A stretch of 22,198 bases of DNA from an uncultured Gluconobacter sp. (GCA_937880175.1 CALFLO010000148.1:1-22198), one strand, 5' to 3'. Positions 1 to 7,634 are shown, counted from the first letter of the stretch. A program made the numbers and translations. The notes: a model not told the origin generated them from the sequence alone.

Positions 1-192
1 TTCACGTCTCTCAGCCATGCCCGACAGGTTCTGGCTGACTGACGGGAAGACTACAATACGGTGCGTCCCCATTCCCAGCTGGATGGCAGGACACCGGATC
101 AGATCGCCAGACTAGGGTCTCGGGGGCATGCCCCCGAGACCCTAGTCATTCCATCAACCTCAAGCCATAAAAAACGGGAACTCTCCTTTTAA
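1..192 (+). pseudogene. IS3-family transposase C-terminus, partial, interrupted by in-frame TGA
   Basis: Read in the frame starting at base 1, the translation gives FTSLSHARQVLAD, a TGA stop at 40-42, then REDYNTVRPHSQLDGRTPDQIA and a short basic tail ending at TAA 190-192. The DYNTVRPHSQLDGRTP block is the hallmark end of the rve/DDE integrase core in IS3 OrfB proteins. In such proteins the residue before RxDYN is usually Trp (TGG), so TGA looks like a nonsense mutation that removes the last 50 residues or so. This copy is therefore probably inactive, unless the stop is a sequencing error. The 5' part lies outside the window. Confidence 0.75.
110..147. repeat. perfect 38-bp palindrome with no spacer
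   Basis: Bases 110-128 (GACTAGGGTCTCGGGGGCA) are the exact reverse complement of 129-147, with the axis between 128 and 129. The arms are GC-rich and the palindrome lies within the transposase tail, where it encodes part of RLGSRGHAPETLV. In RNA it would form a very stable hairpin, but no U-tract follows, so it is not a canonical intrinsic terminator. It may block transcription or translation running through the IS end; that is inference. Confidence 0.95.
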
Positions 193-218
193 GTGGATAC
201 AAAAAAGGGGGCACGTCA
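191..218. repeat. putative right terminal inverted repeat of the IS
   Basis: This AT- and G-rich terminus reads AAGTGGATAC, an A-run, a G-run, then CACGTCA. Read inward from the right it starts TGACGTGCCCCC, which fits IS3-family ends that begin TG. The bipartite boundary is supported by the paralogous glycosyltransferase alignment, in which host coding sequence stops exactly here. The matching left repeat is not in the window, so the length of the inverted repeat is an estimate. Confidence 0.6.
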
Positions 219-2294
219 TGTGGAATCACCACAGACGTCTCGGATAAGGCCAGCGTTGAAGATTGTGTCCCAACTCGACTGTAGAGGCCGAAATATATTT
301 CGAAGACGACCTTCTGCATCCGAAACCCGCGAAATGGCTATACGGAGAGCCTCTGCTATACCGTCTACTGTAGGAGGAGCACCTATGATGTTTTGTGAAA
401 TTTTCTCAAAATCAGCAATGGATCTATTTTCATAGGTATTTGTGACTACAAGCGCGCCGGTCGTGGCAAATTCAAATGGCATGACGCTAGGGTGAGGTGC
501 GTACATGAGACTCAGCCCAATATCCATCGAGTTGATATACGTAATATATTCTTCTTCGCTCATTTTGGCACGAAAAAGTAATTGATGGCCATTCCCGAGA
601 GAAACAGCCGGAAGATCGGTCAAAGCGCCGAGCCCTATAAATTGCCAATCTGGCCCGAAAGCACCTTCTGAGCATATTTTTCGTAGCGCGAGGATAAGGA
701 TTTCATATAAATTACGTGCTGCATGAGCCTCCGGTCGTGTATAGGCAACGAGAAAGCGCGTTTTACGCGACCGAATATCGTCTACTGATTGGGGGCAGAG
801 CTGATTGATCCGGTGCTCAAAAACCGTATAGTCTTTTCCGATTTTAGGGGAGGACTTACCCTGACCAAAAACGCCAATACGGTGTGTCTTGAAATATTTT
901 TTCAAAAAATCACTATTAATTAAGGCGTAGTGAGGAATTTTGTAGGCTTCTTCCAGAAAAGCCCTTGCTGAACTGTTTTCATGAAAAATAGGTTCATATT
1001 CCTGAGAAAGTACAACAATCCTAACCTCGGGAGCGAGGTGACGGATGTGGGCAGCAAAATAGAGATCCCACATGGAATAAACAATAAGTACATCTTTGCT
1101 GCCAATCGAAACCGGTTCACTTACGATATGTGGAACAAAGTGAATCTTACGAAATAGATCTAAAAAAACACTGGATTTTTCACGAAGCATAAAATATTCA
1201 ACGCTGGCGCTTGCATCCTCTGTACAGAGAATAGTGATCTTCCAGCCTTCTTCATGTGCGCGCCGTAAAAATTCAAACGCACTTCTATAACCTCCGAACG
1301 TAATGTCTGGATTTATAGTGGGTAACATCATTACGAGGCGTTTAGGAGCTAGCGCGTCGACTATAACTTGACGATATTTCAATCTCTCTTCAATAGAAAA
1401 CGCGTTATCTGCAAGAACTGTTCTTGTTACACCAGGTAGTCTGGCTTCTAGTACCTGCTTGCGCTCGAAAGCGGGTAAACGACATTCATTCCGCCCTGCG
1501 AGGATGTAATGGTAAAACCCGGAAGGGATATCTTCTTTTTCGATGGCTCTTTGTATTTCCGGGTAAAAGATACGGTAGAAAGTTTCATCGAAAGAGTTAT
1601 TTGGCGAATTCCCAGCATGCATTCCATGAACTAGGTAATGCATCAGTGGATCAGTTGCGAATTTCTTGTCATTTATTCCTGTTAGATATTTACTGGTATA
1701 CCAATCGGCGTCAAATTGTCTGCAAATTTCCTGAAACGTTTCTTGTCGTTGTTTACCAATGTCGCGATGGTCTTCAATTAACCAACCGAGCTTTCGTCCA
1801 TAAATATCTAGGAACTGTTGTATTGTGATGACGGGAAAGGCTGCGACAAACAGTGCGGCATCTGGATAGATTTCTGCGTAACCTCCGCAAGCTAAAGATT
1901 TTTCTTCTACGGAGAGATTATATAGAGGAAAGCGTCCCTCTGCCATGGTAGCTGACGGAAAGCGACCTTCAAAAATACCGTGTTTTATAAAGTGTAGAAA
2001 AGCGGACTGAATTCCACCACCTTCAACTGCACGTCTAACGTCGTCATATTGTTCGAGATACCATGCTTCTTCAAAATACGGATTGGGACTAGTGCTAGAG
2101 ACTTTCTTATCTGTGTAATATATTCGCGCAATTTCAATGTCTTCTGACGATTCGATATTATAACCACATGTCGTTACCGTTTCACGTAGCAGCGTTATAT
2201 CTACACAGTCCAGAAAAATGCTTTCAACTGCAGGCATATCTGTGGAAGCTTCCATGGTCCTTTCCGACCTGAATGGAGAAATTTCATTTGTCAT
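216..2294 (-). CDS. WsaF-like glycosyltransferase with N-terminal repeats; C-terminus cut by IS
   Basis: This is a predicted cytoplasmic glycosyltransferase of 692 aa. The C-terminal part (about residue 319 on: RLVMMLPTINPDITFGGYRSAF, QEYEPIFHENS, APHPSVMPFEFATTGALVVTN) resembles WsaF/GT4-type rhamnosyltransferases. The N-terminal part holds three degenerate repeats of the form F(D/E)xxWYxxxYxxV...HYxxxGxxEGRxP at about 73-113, 194-231 and 235-275. The protein is a clear paralog of the plus-strand gene at 9866-12004, with long shared blocks across the GT domain. The start ATG lies one base after the stop of the FAAL-ACP gene, so translation is probably coupled; no good Shine-Dalgarno is seen, and an internal ATG at 2255 is possible. 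The TGA stop is made by the IS terminus, and the paralog continues about 20 residues further. Donor and acceptor sugars cannot be read from sequence. Confidence 0.85.
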   Translation of the reverse strand: MTNEISPFRSERTMEASTDMPAVESIFLDCVDITLLRETVTTCGYNIESSEDIEIARIYYTDKKVSSTSPNPYFEEAWYLEQYDDVRRAVEGGGIQSAFLHFIKHGIFEGRFPSATMAEGRFPLYNLSVEEKSLACGGYAEIYPDAALFVAAFPVITIQQFLDIYGRKLGWLIEDHRDIGKQRQETFQEICRQFDADWYTSKYLTGINDKKFATDPLMHYLVHGMHAGNSPNNSFDETFYRIFYPEIQRAIEKEDIPSGFYHYILAGRNECRLPAFERKQVLEARLPGVTRTVLADNAFSIEERLKYRQVIVDALAPKRLVMMLPTINPDITFGGYRSAFEFLRRAHEEGWKITILCTEDASASVEYFMLREKSSVFLDLFRKIHFVPHIVSEPVSIGSKDVLIVYSMWDLYFAAHIRHLAPEVRIVVLSQEYEPIFHENSSARAFLEEAYKIPHYALINSDFLKKYFKTHRIGVFGQGKSSPKIGKDYTVFEHRINQLCPQSVDDIRSRKTRFLVAYTRPEAHAARNLYEILILALRKICSEGAFGPDWQFIGLGALTDLPAVSLGNGHQLLFRAKMSEEEYITYINSMDIGLSLMYAPHPSVMPFEFATTGALVVTNTYENRSIADFEKISQNIIGAPPTVDGIAEALRIAISRVSDAEGRLRNIFRPLQSSWDTIFNAGLIRDVCGDST

Positions 2295-2295
2295 T

Positions 2296-4236
2296 TTAAA
2301 AGGATGCCCGTATTGCGAGGTCCACGATGGAAGAACTTTCCTGTAAGAGTCTAGTCAAATCGATATTACGAGAAAATAAAGATTCCTGTATATCTATTGA
2401 TAATGAGGAAATGTACAGCAAACTATCTGGATCATGTGGAGAAATCTTGCTTTCCGGGATATGATAGCGGTGTCGTTCATTCTCAATTTTTTGCAGGAGT
2501 TCATGAGCTCGAAGAGCGACATTACGTCTGGCTTTAGTCTTCGGGATGCGTGCGGTATGCAGAGCATCTTTCTGCAATTTACCGCATTCAAAACGAGAGC
2601 GGCATTCTTGTCGGCGCACTTTCCCGCTAGTCGTCTTAGGAAGTGTTCCAGGTATCATAATCAAAAATTCAGCGACTTCGAAGGCAGTTTCTTCTTTTAT
2701 GATTTGCCACAGGGCGTCAAAATCCGGTGCAGGGGAATTTCTTTTTTCCCTATCTATCTCTGCTGCAATTATCAGAAATTCTTCACCGTGAAGTCCGATT
2801 GAAGCTGCAAAAGCTGCGACATGACCGGGCTTTATAAATTCGACATTACGTTCGAATGACTCCTCTATCCCGAATGGTGACAACAGGACGGGACCCATTC
2901 TGATGAGATCTGAGTTCCGTGCCGTGGTATAAACGTCACCGTTGCAAAGAAAACCTTGATCTCCCGTCAGACGCCAAGGATTTTGGCCATCAGGATCAGG
3001 GAGTAGTGTACATGCGTCATCACTAGGTGACGAAAACCGGTTTGTAACTGATGGGCCACGCACAACAATTTTGCCAATCTTGTTATTTTCGGCCAAAGTT
3101 CCATGATCGGTAATAATTGCTATTTCGAGCGAATCTAGAGCTTTTCCGCAGTTTGTAATACGCCGGTAGGGTCGGCCGGATTGTGCCGGAATTGCATAAC
3201 CAAGTTGCAGGCCAATGGCATCCAACTCAGTAAAGCTCGGTGTTTCCATATAGATTTTTGTACTTGCAACAAGTGTACATTCGGCCATTCCGTATCCAAT
3301 ACGTACGGTTTCTGGAGTAAAGCCGTACGGCTTCATGTGCTCAATGAATGTGTTCATTGTCTCGGTTTTGACGGGTTCACCGCCGTTAAGCACCAGTCGC
3401 CAAGCTGAGAGGTCGAGCTCATGGAGACGATCTGCAGGAATGCGCTTAAGGCAAAGATCAAAACCAAAATTAGGTGCTGCAGAGAGCGTTGCGCGCGTAT
3501 CGGAGATTAGTTTCAGCCAGCGATGAGGGTCCTTCACGAAAGCCGTTGGGCTCATCATATGACAGGTTATGCCACTCAATAACGGCCGAAGAATTGTAAA
3601 GATCAGCCCAAAATCGTGAAAATGGGGGAGCCACGATGCCATAACGTCTGTGTTTTGCACGCCATAACGCGCTGATGCCGCAGCGTGTTCTGCAAGAATG
3701 TTCTCATGGGAAATCATGACGCCACGCGGGAAGCCTGTGGAGCCCGATGTATATTGAATATGTGCTATCTCGCCGGATATCGAAACATCTCTAGAGAATA
3801 GGATGTCTGGGGGAACAATATCCAGAGTGACAGTATCAACTGGAATGCCGAACGTGCAAAGTGATACAAAGTTGACTGTGGTGAGGATTAATGAAGGCCT
3901 GGCATCGCTGGCAATTCGTGCAAGCGTTTCGTTTCGCCGACGTCCTGGCGGATACATGGGTACTGCCACAAGGCCTGCATAAAGGCAGGCACAATAAGCG
4001 ACAATGAACTCAAGTCCAGGAGAAAAACAAAGCAGAATGCGTTCACCGCTATTCAAGTTTTCTCCCAAACGTTCTGAGAGCGCCATTGCATGGCGATCGA
4101 GATCTCCGAAAGTGAGGTTGTCACAGTGGCCGCTGATCTCCGAGCAAAACGTAAATGCGAGTAAATCCGAATGAAGCACACACTGGGCTCTGATCGCGTT
4201 CCCAACGTTGAAACGCGATGCGTTGGCTTCTTTCAC
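2296..4236 (-). CDS. fatty acyl-AMP ligase fused to C-terminal acyl carrier domain
   Basis: This 646-aa ANL-superfamily adenylating enzyme is of the FAAL type. FAALs make acyl-AMP and pass the acyl group to a carrier protein rather than CoA. It shows the A3 loop YTSGSTGFPRG (162-172), the FAAL-like SWLPHFHDFGLI (201-212), GYGMAE, TGDQGF, and the C-terminal catalytic Lys in PKTTSGKVRR. The last 70 or so residues look like a small carrier domain with Ser605 in a DSL motif (phosphopantetheine site), so the ligase may load itself in cis. The A8 hinge, usually GRxKDxI...GxNxxPxxIE, is divergent here (ARNSDLIRMGPVLLSPFGIE). The start is GTG at 4236, supported by AGAGGA at 4249-4244 and the GTGA overlap with the GT61 stop. 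The substrate is unknown. Confidence 0.85.
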   Translation of the reverse strand: MKEANASRFNVGNAIRAQCVLHSDLLAFTFCSEISGHCDNLTFGDLDRHAMALSERLGENLNSGERILLCFSPGLEFIVAYCACLYAGLVAVPMYPPGRRRNETLARIASDARPSLILTTVNFVSLCTFGIPVDTVTLDIVPPDILFSRDVSISGEIAHIQYTSGSTGFPRGVMISHENILAEHAAASARYGVQNTDVMASWLPHFHDFGLIFTILRPLLSGITCHMMSPTAFVKDPHRWLKLISDTRATLSAAPNFGFDLCLKRIPADRLHELDLSAWRLVLNGGEPVKTETMNTFIEHMKPYGFTPETVRIGYGMAECTLVASTKIYMETPSFTELDAIGLQLGYAIPAQSGRPYRRITNCGKALDSLEIAIITDHGTLAENNKIGKIVVRGPSVTNRFSSPSDDACTLLPDPDGQNPWRLTGDQGFLCNGDVYTTARNSDLIRMGPVLLSPFGIEESFERNVEFIKPGHVAAFAASIGLHGEEFLIIAAEIDREKRNSPAPDFDALWQIIKEETAFEVAEFLIMIPGTLPKTTSGKVRRQECRSRFECGKLQKDALHTARIPKTKARRNVALRAHELLQKIENERHRYHIPESKISPHDPDSLLYISSLSIDIQESLFSRNIDLTRLLQESSSIVDLAIRASF

Positions 4237-6503
4237 GTTATCATCCTCTGGTAATGGTCAGTGATCGTGGCGTTGAAGGGAGCTTTTTCTGCAGCGATTT
4301 TAGCTGCATTTTGAGCGGCCTCGCTGTTACCCAGCTCTCCTTCAGCGAGGCTGAGTGTATAATATAGGCTGGGGTATGCTTCGCCGCGCTCTAGCAGAGT
4401 ATGGATGAGTAGCCGAACGAGGAAAGGATTATTCAGTCGAAGCAGGACCCCCACAACCGACATCATGATCGTTTCGTTGCCAGGTGTAATGCTCGCAGCA
4501 GCGACAGCAGCGTACAGTGCATCGCCAAGACGGCCTTCTTCCAATCGAGACAGGCCGTGATTGTGAATCATCACGCTGCGCTCTAAGGCGGCATGAGTGA
4601 CGTCGGCACCTAACCCGGAAAGGTCTGGAAGCTGGCCATCGGCTTGCAGAAGATTATAGAGCTGTTGGCGTACATCATGATCATTCTGGTTGAGAAAATA
4701 AAGCTTCCGCAACAATATGATGGCTTGTTGTGGATCGCCGTGTATCTCTTCAAAATCAGCAATTTCTCGCAGCAAAAGGGGGTCTTGTGTGTCGCTATCA
4801 ATATATGTTTTTGCGAGGGTCTTGGCTTTTTCGAACTGCTCTGTGTGGCGATAGAGCGAGAATGCACGACGAAAGAGATTTTGATCGGCAGGGTCGAGGC
4901 GGAAAGCCAATTCCGCGTTCAGGACGGCCTCGCTTAGGTGACCAACGCTTTCATGGACTAGGCTAAGAACATGATGGCTACTAGCGTTTGCAATACCAGT
5001 GCTCACGGCTTGATCGAGAATGTCCTGAGCTTGAGTGGCTCGTGTGAGCCGATAGAGCATGGCGGCATTCTGATTGGTGTAAGAGATGTTCTGGGGCGCA
5101 AGCCGATTTGCCTGCTCTGCATGGAATAGTGCATCATCAAATTGCCCAGCCATGTCTTCGATCTGACTTTTAAAATAATGAAGCTTTGCGCGATCCATGT
5201 CTGTCCAACCACTGGGGTCAGGATACCGCTGAAGAAGCATGCGAGCATGATCGGGTGAGGAGAATTTAAGAGCAAGCGCCGCAGCGTGTGCGACGATTTC
5301 GGCGTCATTCGGGAGAAGTTCTAACGAACGTTCTGCGAATTCTAGAGAGGATGACTTTGAAACTGTACTGCCGTCGTGTGCAGTACCATGGAAAAAACGC
5401 AACTTGCTTTCCGTATAGTGCCACCAAGCCTCATATTCGCGGATCAGATTTGTTTTTGTTCCGACGTCATTGGTCGAAAAGGTATCAGGAAGAGAGCTAA
5501 GAAGACCCTCATCATGTAAAAATGCAAGTGTTCGATCAACATCTAATAGGAAGGGCCCTGTGATAGGCTTGGATGGAAGTGCCAAATCTGTCTGCACAGC
5601 TTGTAGATATGTTGCATCAAGTCCCATTAACTCGTCGAGCAGGTAGTAGGCGCGATAGCCTTCGCCTCTACACAGATGAACGACTTTATGCCCTGGCGAC
5701 GCAAAAAGACTCAAATGGAAAGCGCTACCCTGCATGCCCAAGACAACGGTATCGTTACTGAAAAGTTCTGCTTGCGCTCGTGCTGAAAGGTTTTCAGGAT
5801 AAACGATTTCCCAGCCATCTTGGTTGAGAACAGTTTCCAATTCCCGTTCACCTACAGTCCGGGCAATAGTTGAGTTTTGGCGAGAAAGGAAAATACGTCG
5901 CGTGTGTGTAGATGTTGGGCGCAATTGTGCAGCCCTAAATGTGTCACGGTAAGCATGTGTCGCGTGATGATGATATGTAAAAGATGGCTGAGGAATAAGC
6001 AGCCTCTCTACTTTCACGCAACCTGGTACGACAATCACCCGCTCACGGGGGAGGCCAAGAATTTCTAAAAAGCCAAGCTGGTATTCCGGAAGGGTTTCCC
6101 GATCAACTGAGATGAAGATCCAGGGCAGCTCATGTGTCTTAGGGAGGGCCCAGAGGCGAGCCGTACTTTCAAGTAGGAAATGGCCAAAGTGGTCAAATGC
6201 TAAACCGCCAAACACGGCTTCGGGAATACTTTGTGCGGGGATACGCGTACAGACAGGTTGTATGGATGCAATGGCCTCCTGTCCATCGGAACGCGGTTGA
6301 AGGCAGTCAGAAATGAGATTACCTGATGTATCAAAGGCACCGCCACTTAGAGATTGTAGTTTTTCACCGGGCCATGACGGCCGAGCACCTACAACACGAG
6401 CGTTGAGGTGCTGAGAAATTTCTAATGTCTCGTTCGTGATAGAATACTGGCGAATGTACTCAAAGGAATCTTCTTGAAAGCCAATGAATTTCTGGTGCGA
6501 CAT
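4233..6503 (-). CDS. GT61-family (DUF563) glycosyltransferase with C-terminal TPR repeats
   Basis: Residues about 95-310 form a GT61/DUF563 domain (GGLAFDHFGHFLLE at 99-112, RRIFLSRQNS, then VVLGMQGSAFHLSLFASPGHKVVHLCRG), as in capsular and surface polysaccharide biosynthesis proteins. From about residue 380 to the end the protein is built of TPR-like helical pairs (for example AEQANRLAPQN, AELAFRLDPADQ), probably for protein contacts within a glycan assembly complex. At 756 aa it is much longer than a bare GT61 enzyme because of this tail. No signal peptide is seen, so it should be cytoplasmic. The start ATG is preceded by AAGG about 8 nt upstream. Its stop overlaps the GTG start of the FAAL-ACP gene, so the two are co-translated. 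The sugar donor and linkage are unknown. Confidence 0.85.
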   Translation of the reverse strand: MSHQKFIGFQEDSFEYIRQYSITNETLEISQHLNARVVGARPSWPGEKLQSLSGGAFDTSGNLISDCLQPRSDGQEAIASIQPVCTRIPAQSIPEAVFGGLAFDHFGHFLLESTARLWALPKTHELPWIFISVDRETLPEYQLGFLEILGLPRERVIVVPGCVKVERLLIPQPSFTYHHHATHAYRDTFRAAQLRPTSTHTRRIFLSRQNSTIARTVGERELETVLNQDGWEIVYPENLSARAQAELFSNDTVVLGMQGSAFHLSLFASPGHKVVHLCRGEGYRAYYLLDELMGLDATYLQAVQTDLALPSKPITGPFLLDVDRTLAFLHDEGLLSSLPDTFSTNDVGTKTNLIREYEAWWHYTESKLRFFHGTAHDGSTVSKSSSLEFAERSLELLPNDAEIVAHAAALALKFSSPDHARMLLQRYPDPSGWTDMDRAKLHYFKSQIEDMAGQFDDALFHAEQANRLAPQNISYTNQNAAMLYRLTRATQAQDILDQAVSTGIANASSHHVLSLVHESVGHLSEAVLNAELAFRLDPADQNLFRRAFSLYRHTEQFEKAKTLAKTYIDSDTQDPLLLREIADFEEIHGDPQQAIILLRKLYFLNQNDHDVRQQLYNLLQADGQLPDLSGLGADVTHAALERSVMIHNHGLSRLEEGRLGDALYAAVAAASITPGNETIMMSVVGVLLRLNNPFLVRLLIHTLLERGEAYPSLYYTLSLAEGELGNSEAAQNAAKIAAEKAPFNATITDHYQRMIT

Positions 6504-6542
6504 CAGAGAGCCCTTGCGGCAGAGTTAGAGAGACGATAGCGA

Positions 6543-7187
6543 TTAATCGACAGCTGCTAAATTCTTAACAAAGGCCACTACGTCTTTCTGGCTTTTAACT
6601 CCAAGTCTAGAAATCACTTCTTTCATATTTTGTCGGGCCGTAGATTCTTTAATACCTAGAAAAGAGGCGGCATCTTTTAAAGATAATCCATTGGAAATAA
6701 GACAAGCAATCCTTGACTGCGAAGGAGTTAAAAATAATTCACTTAGAATTTTTTCTGTTTTTAAATCAACTTTACCTGAAGTGAAAACTATTATGCTAAA
6801 ATCACCTTCATCTGATCCCTGATTTATTTTTTTTATACGCAGAATTTTAGCGAAATAAGTTTCGCTATTTTTTCCGTTTATGTGAGTTATTATTTTCCTA
6901 TTACATTTAGATGACCCTTCACGACCGCTAGATCTTCTATTATTATCAATAGAAATAATAGAAGATAATAGGCTCTTATAATCTATTTCATTTGTTTTCA
7001 ATAGACGTTCGGCAATAATATTTTTGAATGTAATGTCATTTTTTTCATTAGCTATAATAACACCGAATGGAAGGTGTTTTACTAAATATTCGAATATTTC
7101 TTCTGAGGTTGTCGCGCATGTAGATTTAAACAAAATGGATGTTAATTGAAATGAGGTAGACAAAATTTCTTCACTATTAGATAACAT
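6543..7187 (-). CDS. LuxR-family transcriptional regulator with PAS-like N-terminus
   Basis: The C-terminal 60 or so residues (about 151-208) match the LuxR/GerE helix-turn-helix: LTPSQSRIACLISNGLSLKDAASFLGIKESTARQNMKEVISRLGVKSQ, with the usual Leu-Thr, Gly-Leu-Ser and Leu-Gly-Val positions. The N-terminal part (HLPFGVIIANEKNDITFKN) looks PAS-like, so it may sense a small signal. There is neither a receiver Asp pattern nor an autoinducer-binding motif set. I chose ATG 7187 (214 aa); a TTG at 7199 would add four residues but has no room for a ribosome site. The gene lies 39 nt before the GT61 gene in the same direction and diverges from the right operon, so it is a good candidate regulator of both. 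Its codons are much richer in A/T than its neighbours. Confidence 0.85.
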   Translation of the reverse strand: MLSNSEEILSTSFQLTSILFKSTCATTSEEIFEYLVKHLPFGVIIANEKNDITFKNIIAERLLKTNEIDYKSLLSSIISIDNNRRSSGREGSSKCNRKIITHINGKNSETYFAKILRIKKINQGSDEGDFSIIVFTSGKVDLKTEKILSELFLTPSQSRIACLISNGLSLKDAASFLGIKESTARQNMKEVISRLGVKSQKDVVAFVKNLAAVD

Positions 7188-7324
7188 GGTATTTTTCAAT
7201 CCTGGGCGCGATCCAATGAGTTTGAGAAATTATCCATCGGGGGATATTGGGTGAAAAAAAAGTCAACATGCCTAACATTTTTTATGTTTATGTTTTTAAC
7301 CGATAACTTATGAATCCTTTCTTA

Positions 7325-7343
7325 ACTACTGCCGTATGGTAGT
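7325..7343. promoter_or_regulatory. candidate operator: interrupted dyad ACTAC-N9-GTAGT
   Basis: Perfect 5-bp arms flank TGCCGTATG, and an overlapping second dyad (CTGCC/GGTAG-like, 7329-7342) shares the core. LuxR-type proteins bind as dimers to short dyads of about this size, and the site lies upstream of the right-arm leader. The link to the adjacent regulator is inference. Confidence 0.35.
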
Positions 7344-7379
7344 GGTGTGTCGCTCTCTTGCTCAGTTATCGTCGATGTC

Positions 7380-7422
7380 TAAAGGGAGGTGAGCGTATCC
7401 TTAAAGCTTCCCTTTAATTTTT
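7380..7422 (+). promoter_or_regulatory. leader hairpin that masks a perfect Shine-Dalgarno and ends in a U-run
   Basis: TAAAGGGAGG (7380-7389) pairs with CTTCCCTTTA (7407-7416) over 10 bp with one G-U pair and a 17-nt loop, followed by TTTTT at 7418-7422. The upstream arm overlaps GGAGGTGA (7385-7392), a full complement to the 16S anti-Shine-Dalgarno, yet no ATG lies at a proper distance. It may act as an attenuator-like terminator or as a masked ribosome standby site. Stem stability is moderate, so function is uncertain. Confidence 0.4.
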
Positions 7423-7454
7423 CTGTGAACAGAATCTCAAGGAGCACGGTAATA

Positions 7455-7631
7455 ATGAGTAAAGATCTTTCCGCTTCAAACATGTCTCGTGAGGGTCTAA
7501 TTTGGAACCTTATGTCATCGATTGCTGTGGCCGAGGGTAAAGCTTTGGGTGATGAGGGTGTGTCCGGTATTGATCGTGGATATGTACTCGAGCTTTTCCA
7601 CGTTGTGCGCTCTGTTATTGACGCTCGTTGA
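7455..7631 (+). CDS. small protein of unknown function (58 aa)
   Basis: The predicted protein is MSKDLSASNMSREGLIWNLM followed by an acidic-to-neutral, helix-forming segment ending in DRGYVLELFHVVRSVIDAR. The start at ATG 7455 is chosen because AAGGAG (7439-7444) sits 10 nt upstream. A GTG at 7389 would give 80 aa but lies inside its own Shine-Dalgarno, and the extra residues look like non-coding leader. There is no signal peptide or membrane segment, and no motif that I recognise. It is followed at once by an intrinsic terminator and lies first in the right arm, so it could be made from a short, abundant transcript. It may be a regulatory small protein or a leader ORF for the operon; both ideas are inference. 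Confidence 0.6.
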   Translation: MSKDLSASNMSREGLIWNLMSSIAVAEGKALGDEGVSGIDRGYVLELFHVVRSVIDAR

Positions 7632-7634
7632 GAT

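Larger units (their letters stand above)
1..218 (+). mobile_element. 3' end of an IS3-family insertion sequence
   Basis: The segment encodes the C-terminal tail of an IS3-type DDE transposase and ends in a terminal-repeat-like sequence that finishes with CA at 217-218, as IS3 elements do (5'-TG...CA-3'). The rest of the element lies outside the window. It sits directly against the 3' end of the minus-strand glycosyltransferase gene, so the element inserted at the distal end of the left operon. Its exact left end, target duplication and completeness cannot be judged here. The family assignment rests on the protein motif and the terminus. Confidence 0.8.
7188..7454. promoter_or_regulatory. AT-rich divergent control region
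   Basis: This stretch between the luxR-type gene and the small plus-strand ORF must hold promoters for both arms. Visible structure includes the dyad AACAT-TTTTT-ATGTT (7274-7288), a further AACAT at 7265-7269, the dyad ACTAC-N9-GTAGT (7325-7343), and a hairpin at 7380-7416. On the minus strand a GATAAT-like -10 with a poor -35 (TTTTCA) can be placed upstream of the regulator, but the match is weak. I do not see an unambiguous sigma-70 promoter on the plus strand. Protein binding is inference. Confidence 0.5.

Noticed and set aside
219..233. Short dyad TGTGG-AATCA-CCACA next to the IS end as an attachment or target site
   Set aside because: It is within coding sequence, is short, and could be chance; without the left IS flank no target preference can be inferred.
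1424..1828. 134-aa plus-strand reading frame antisense to the left glycosyltransferase
   Set aside because: No family resemblance, and it lies fully inside a well-supported gene on the other strand.
2434..2802. 122-aa plus-strand reading frame antisense to the FAAL-ACP gene
   Set aside because: Composition looks like a shadow frame; the minus-strand gene has clear motifs here.
6543..7187. LuxR-type gene as a quorum-sensing receptor
   Set aside because: No autoinducer-binding domain residues are seen and no luxI-like synthase lies in the window; the N-terminus looks PAS-like instead.
7188..7199. TTG 7199 start for the LuxR-type regulator
   Set aside because: The only AGGA sits directly against TTG with no spacing; ATG 7187 is preferred, though spacing there is also long.
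7389..7454. Longer 80-aa version of the small protein starting at GTG 7389
   Set aside because: The GTG lies within the GGAGGTGA sequence that would have to be its own ribosome site, while ATG 7455 has AAGGAG at a normal distance.
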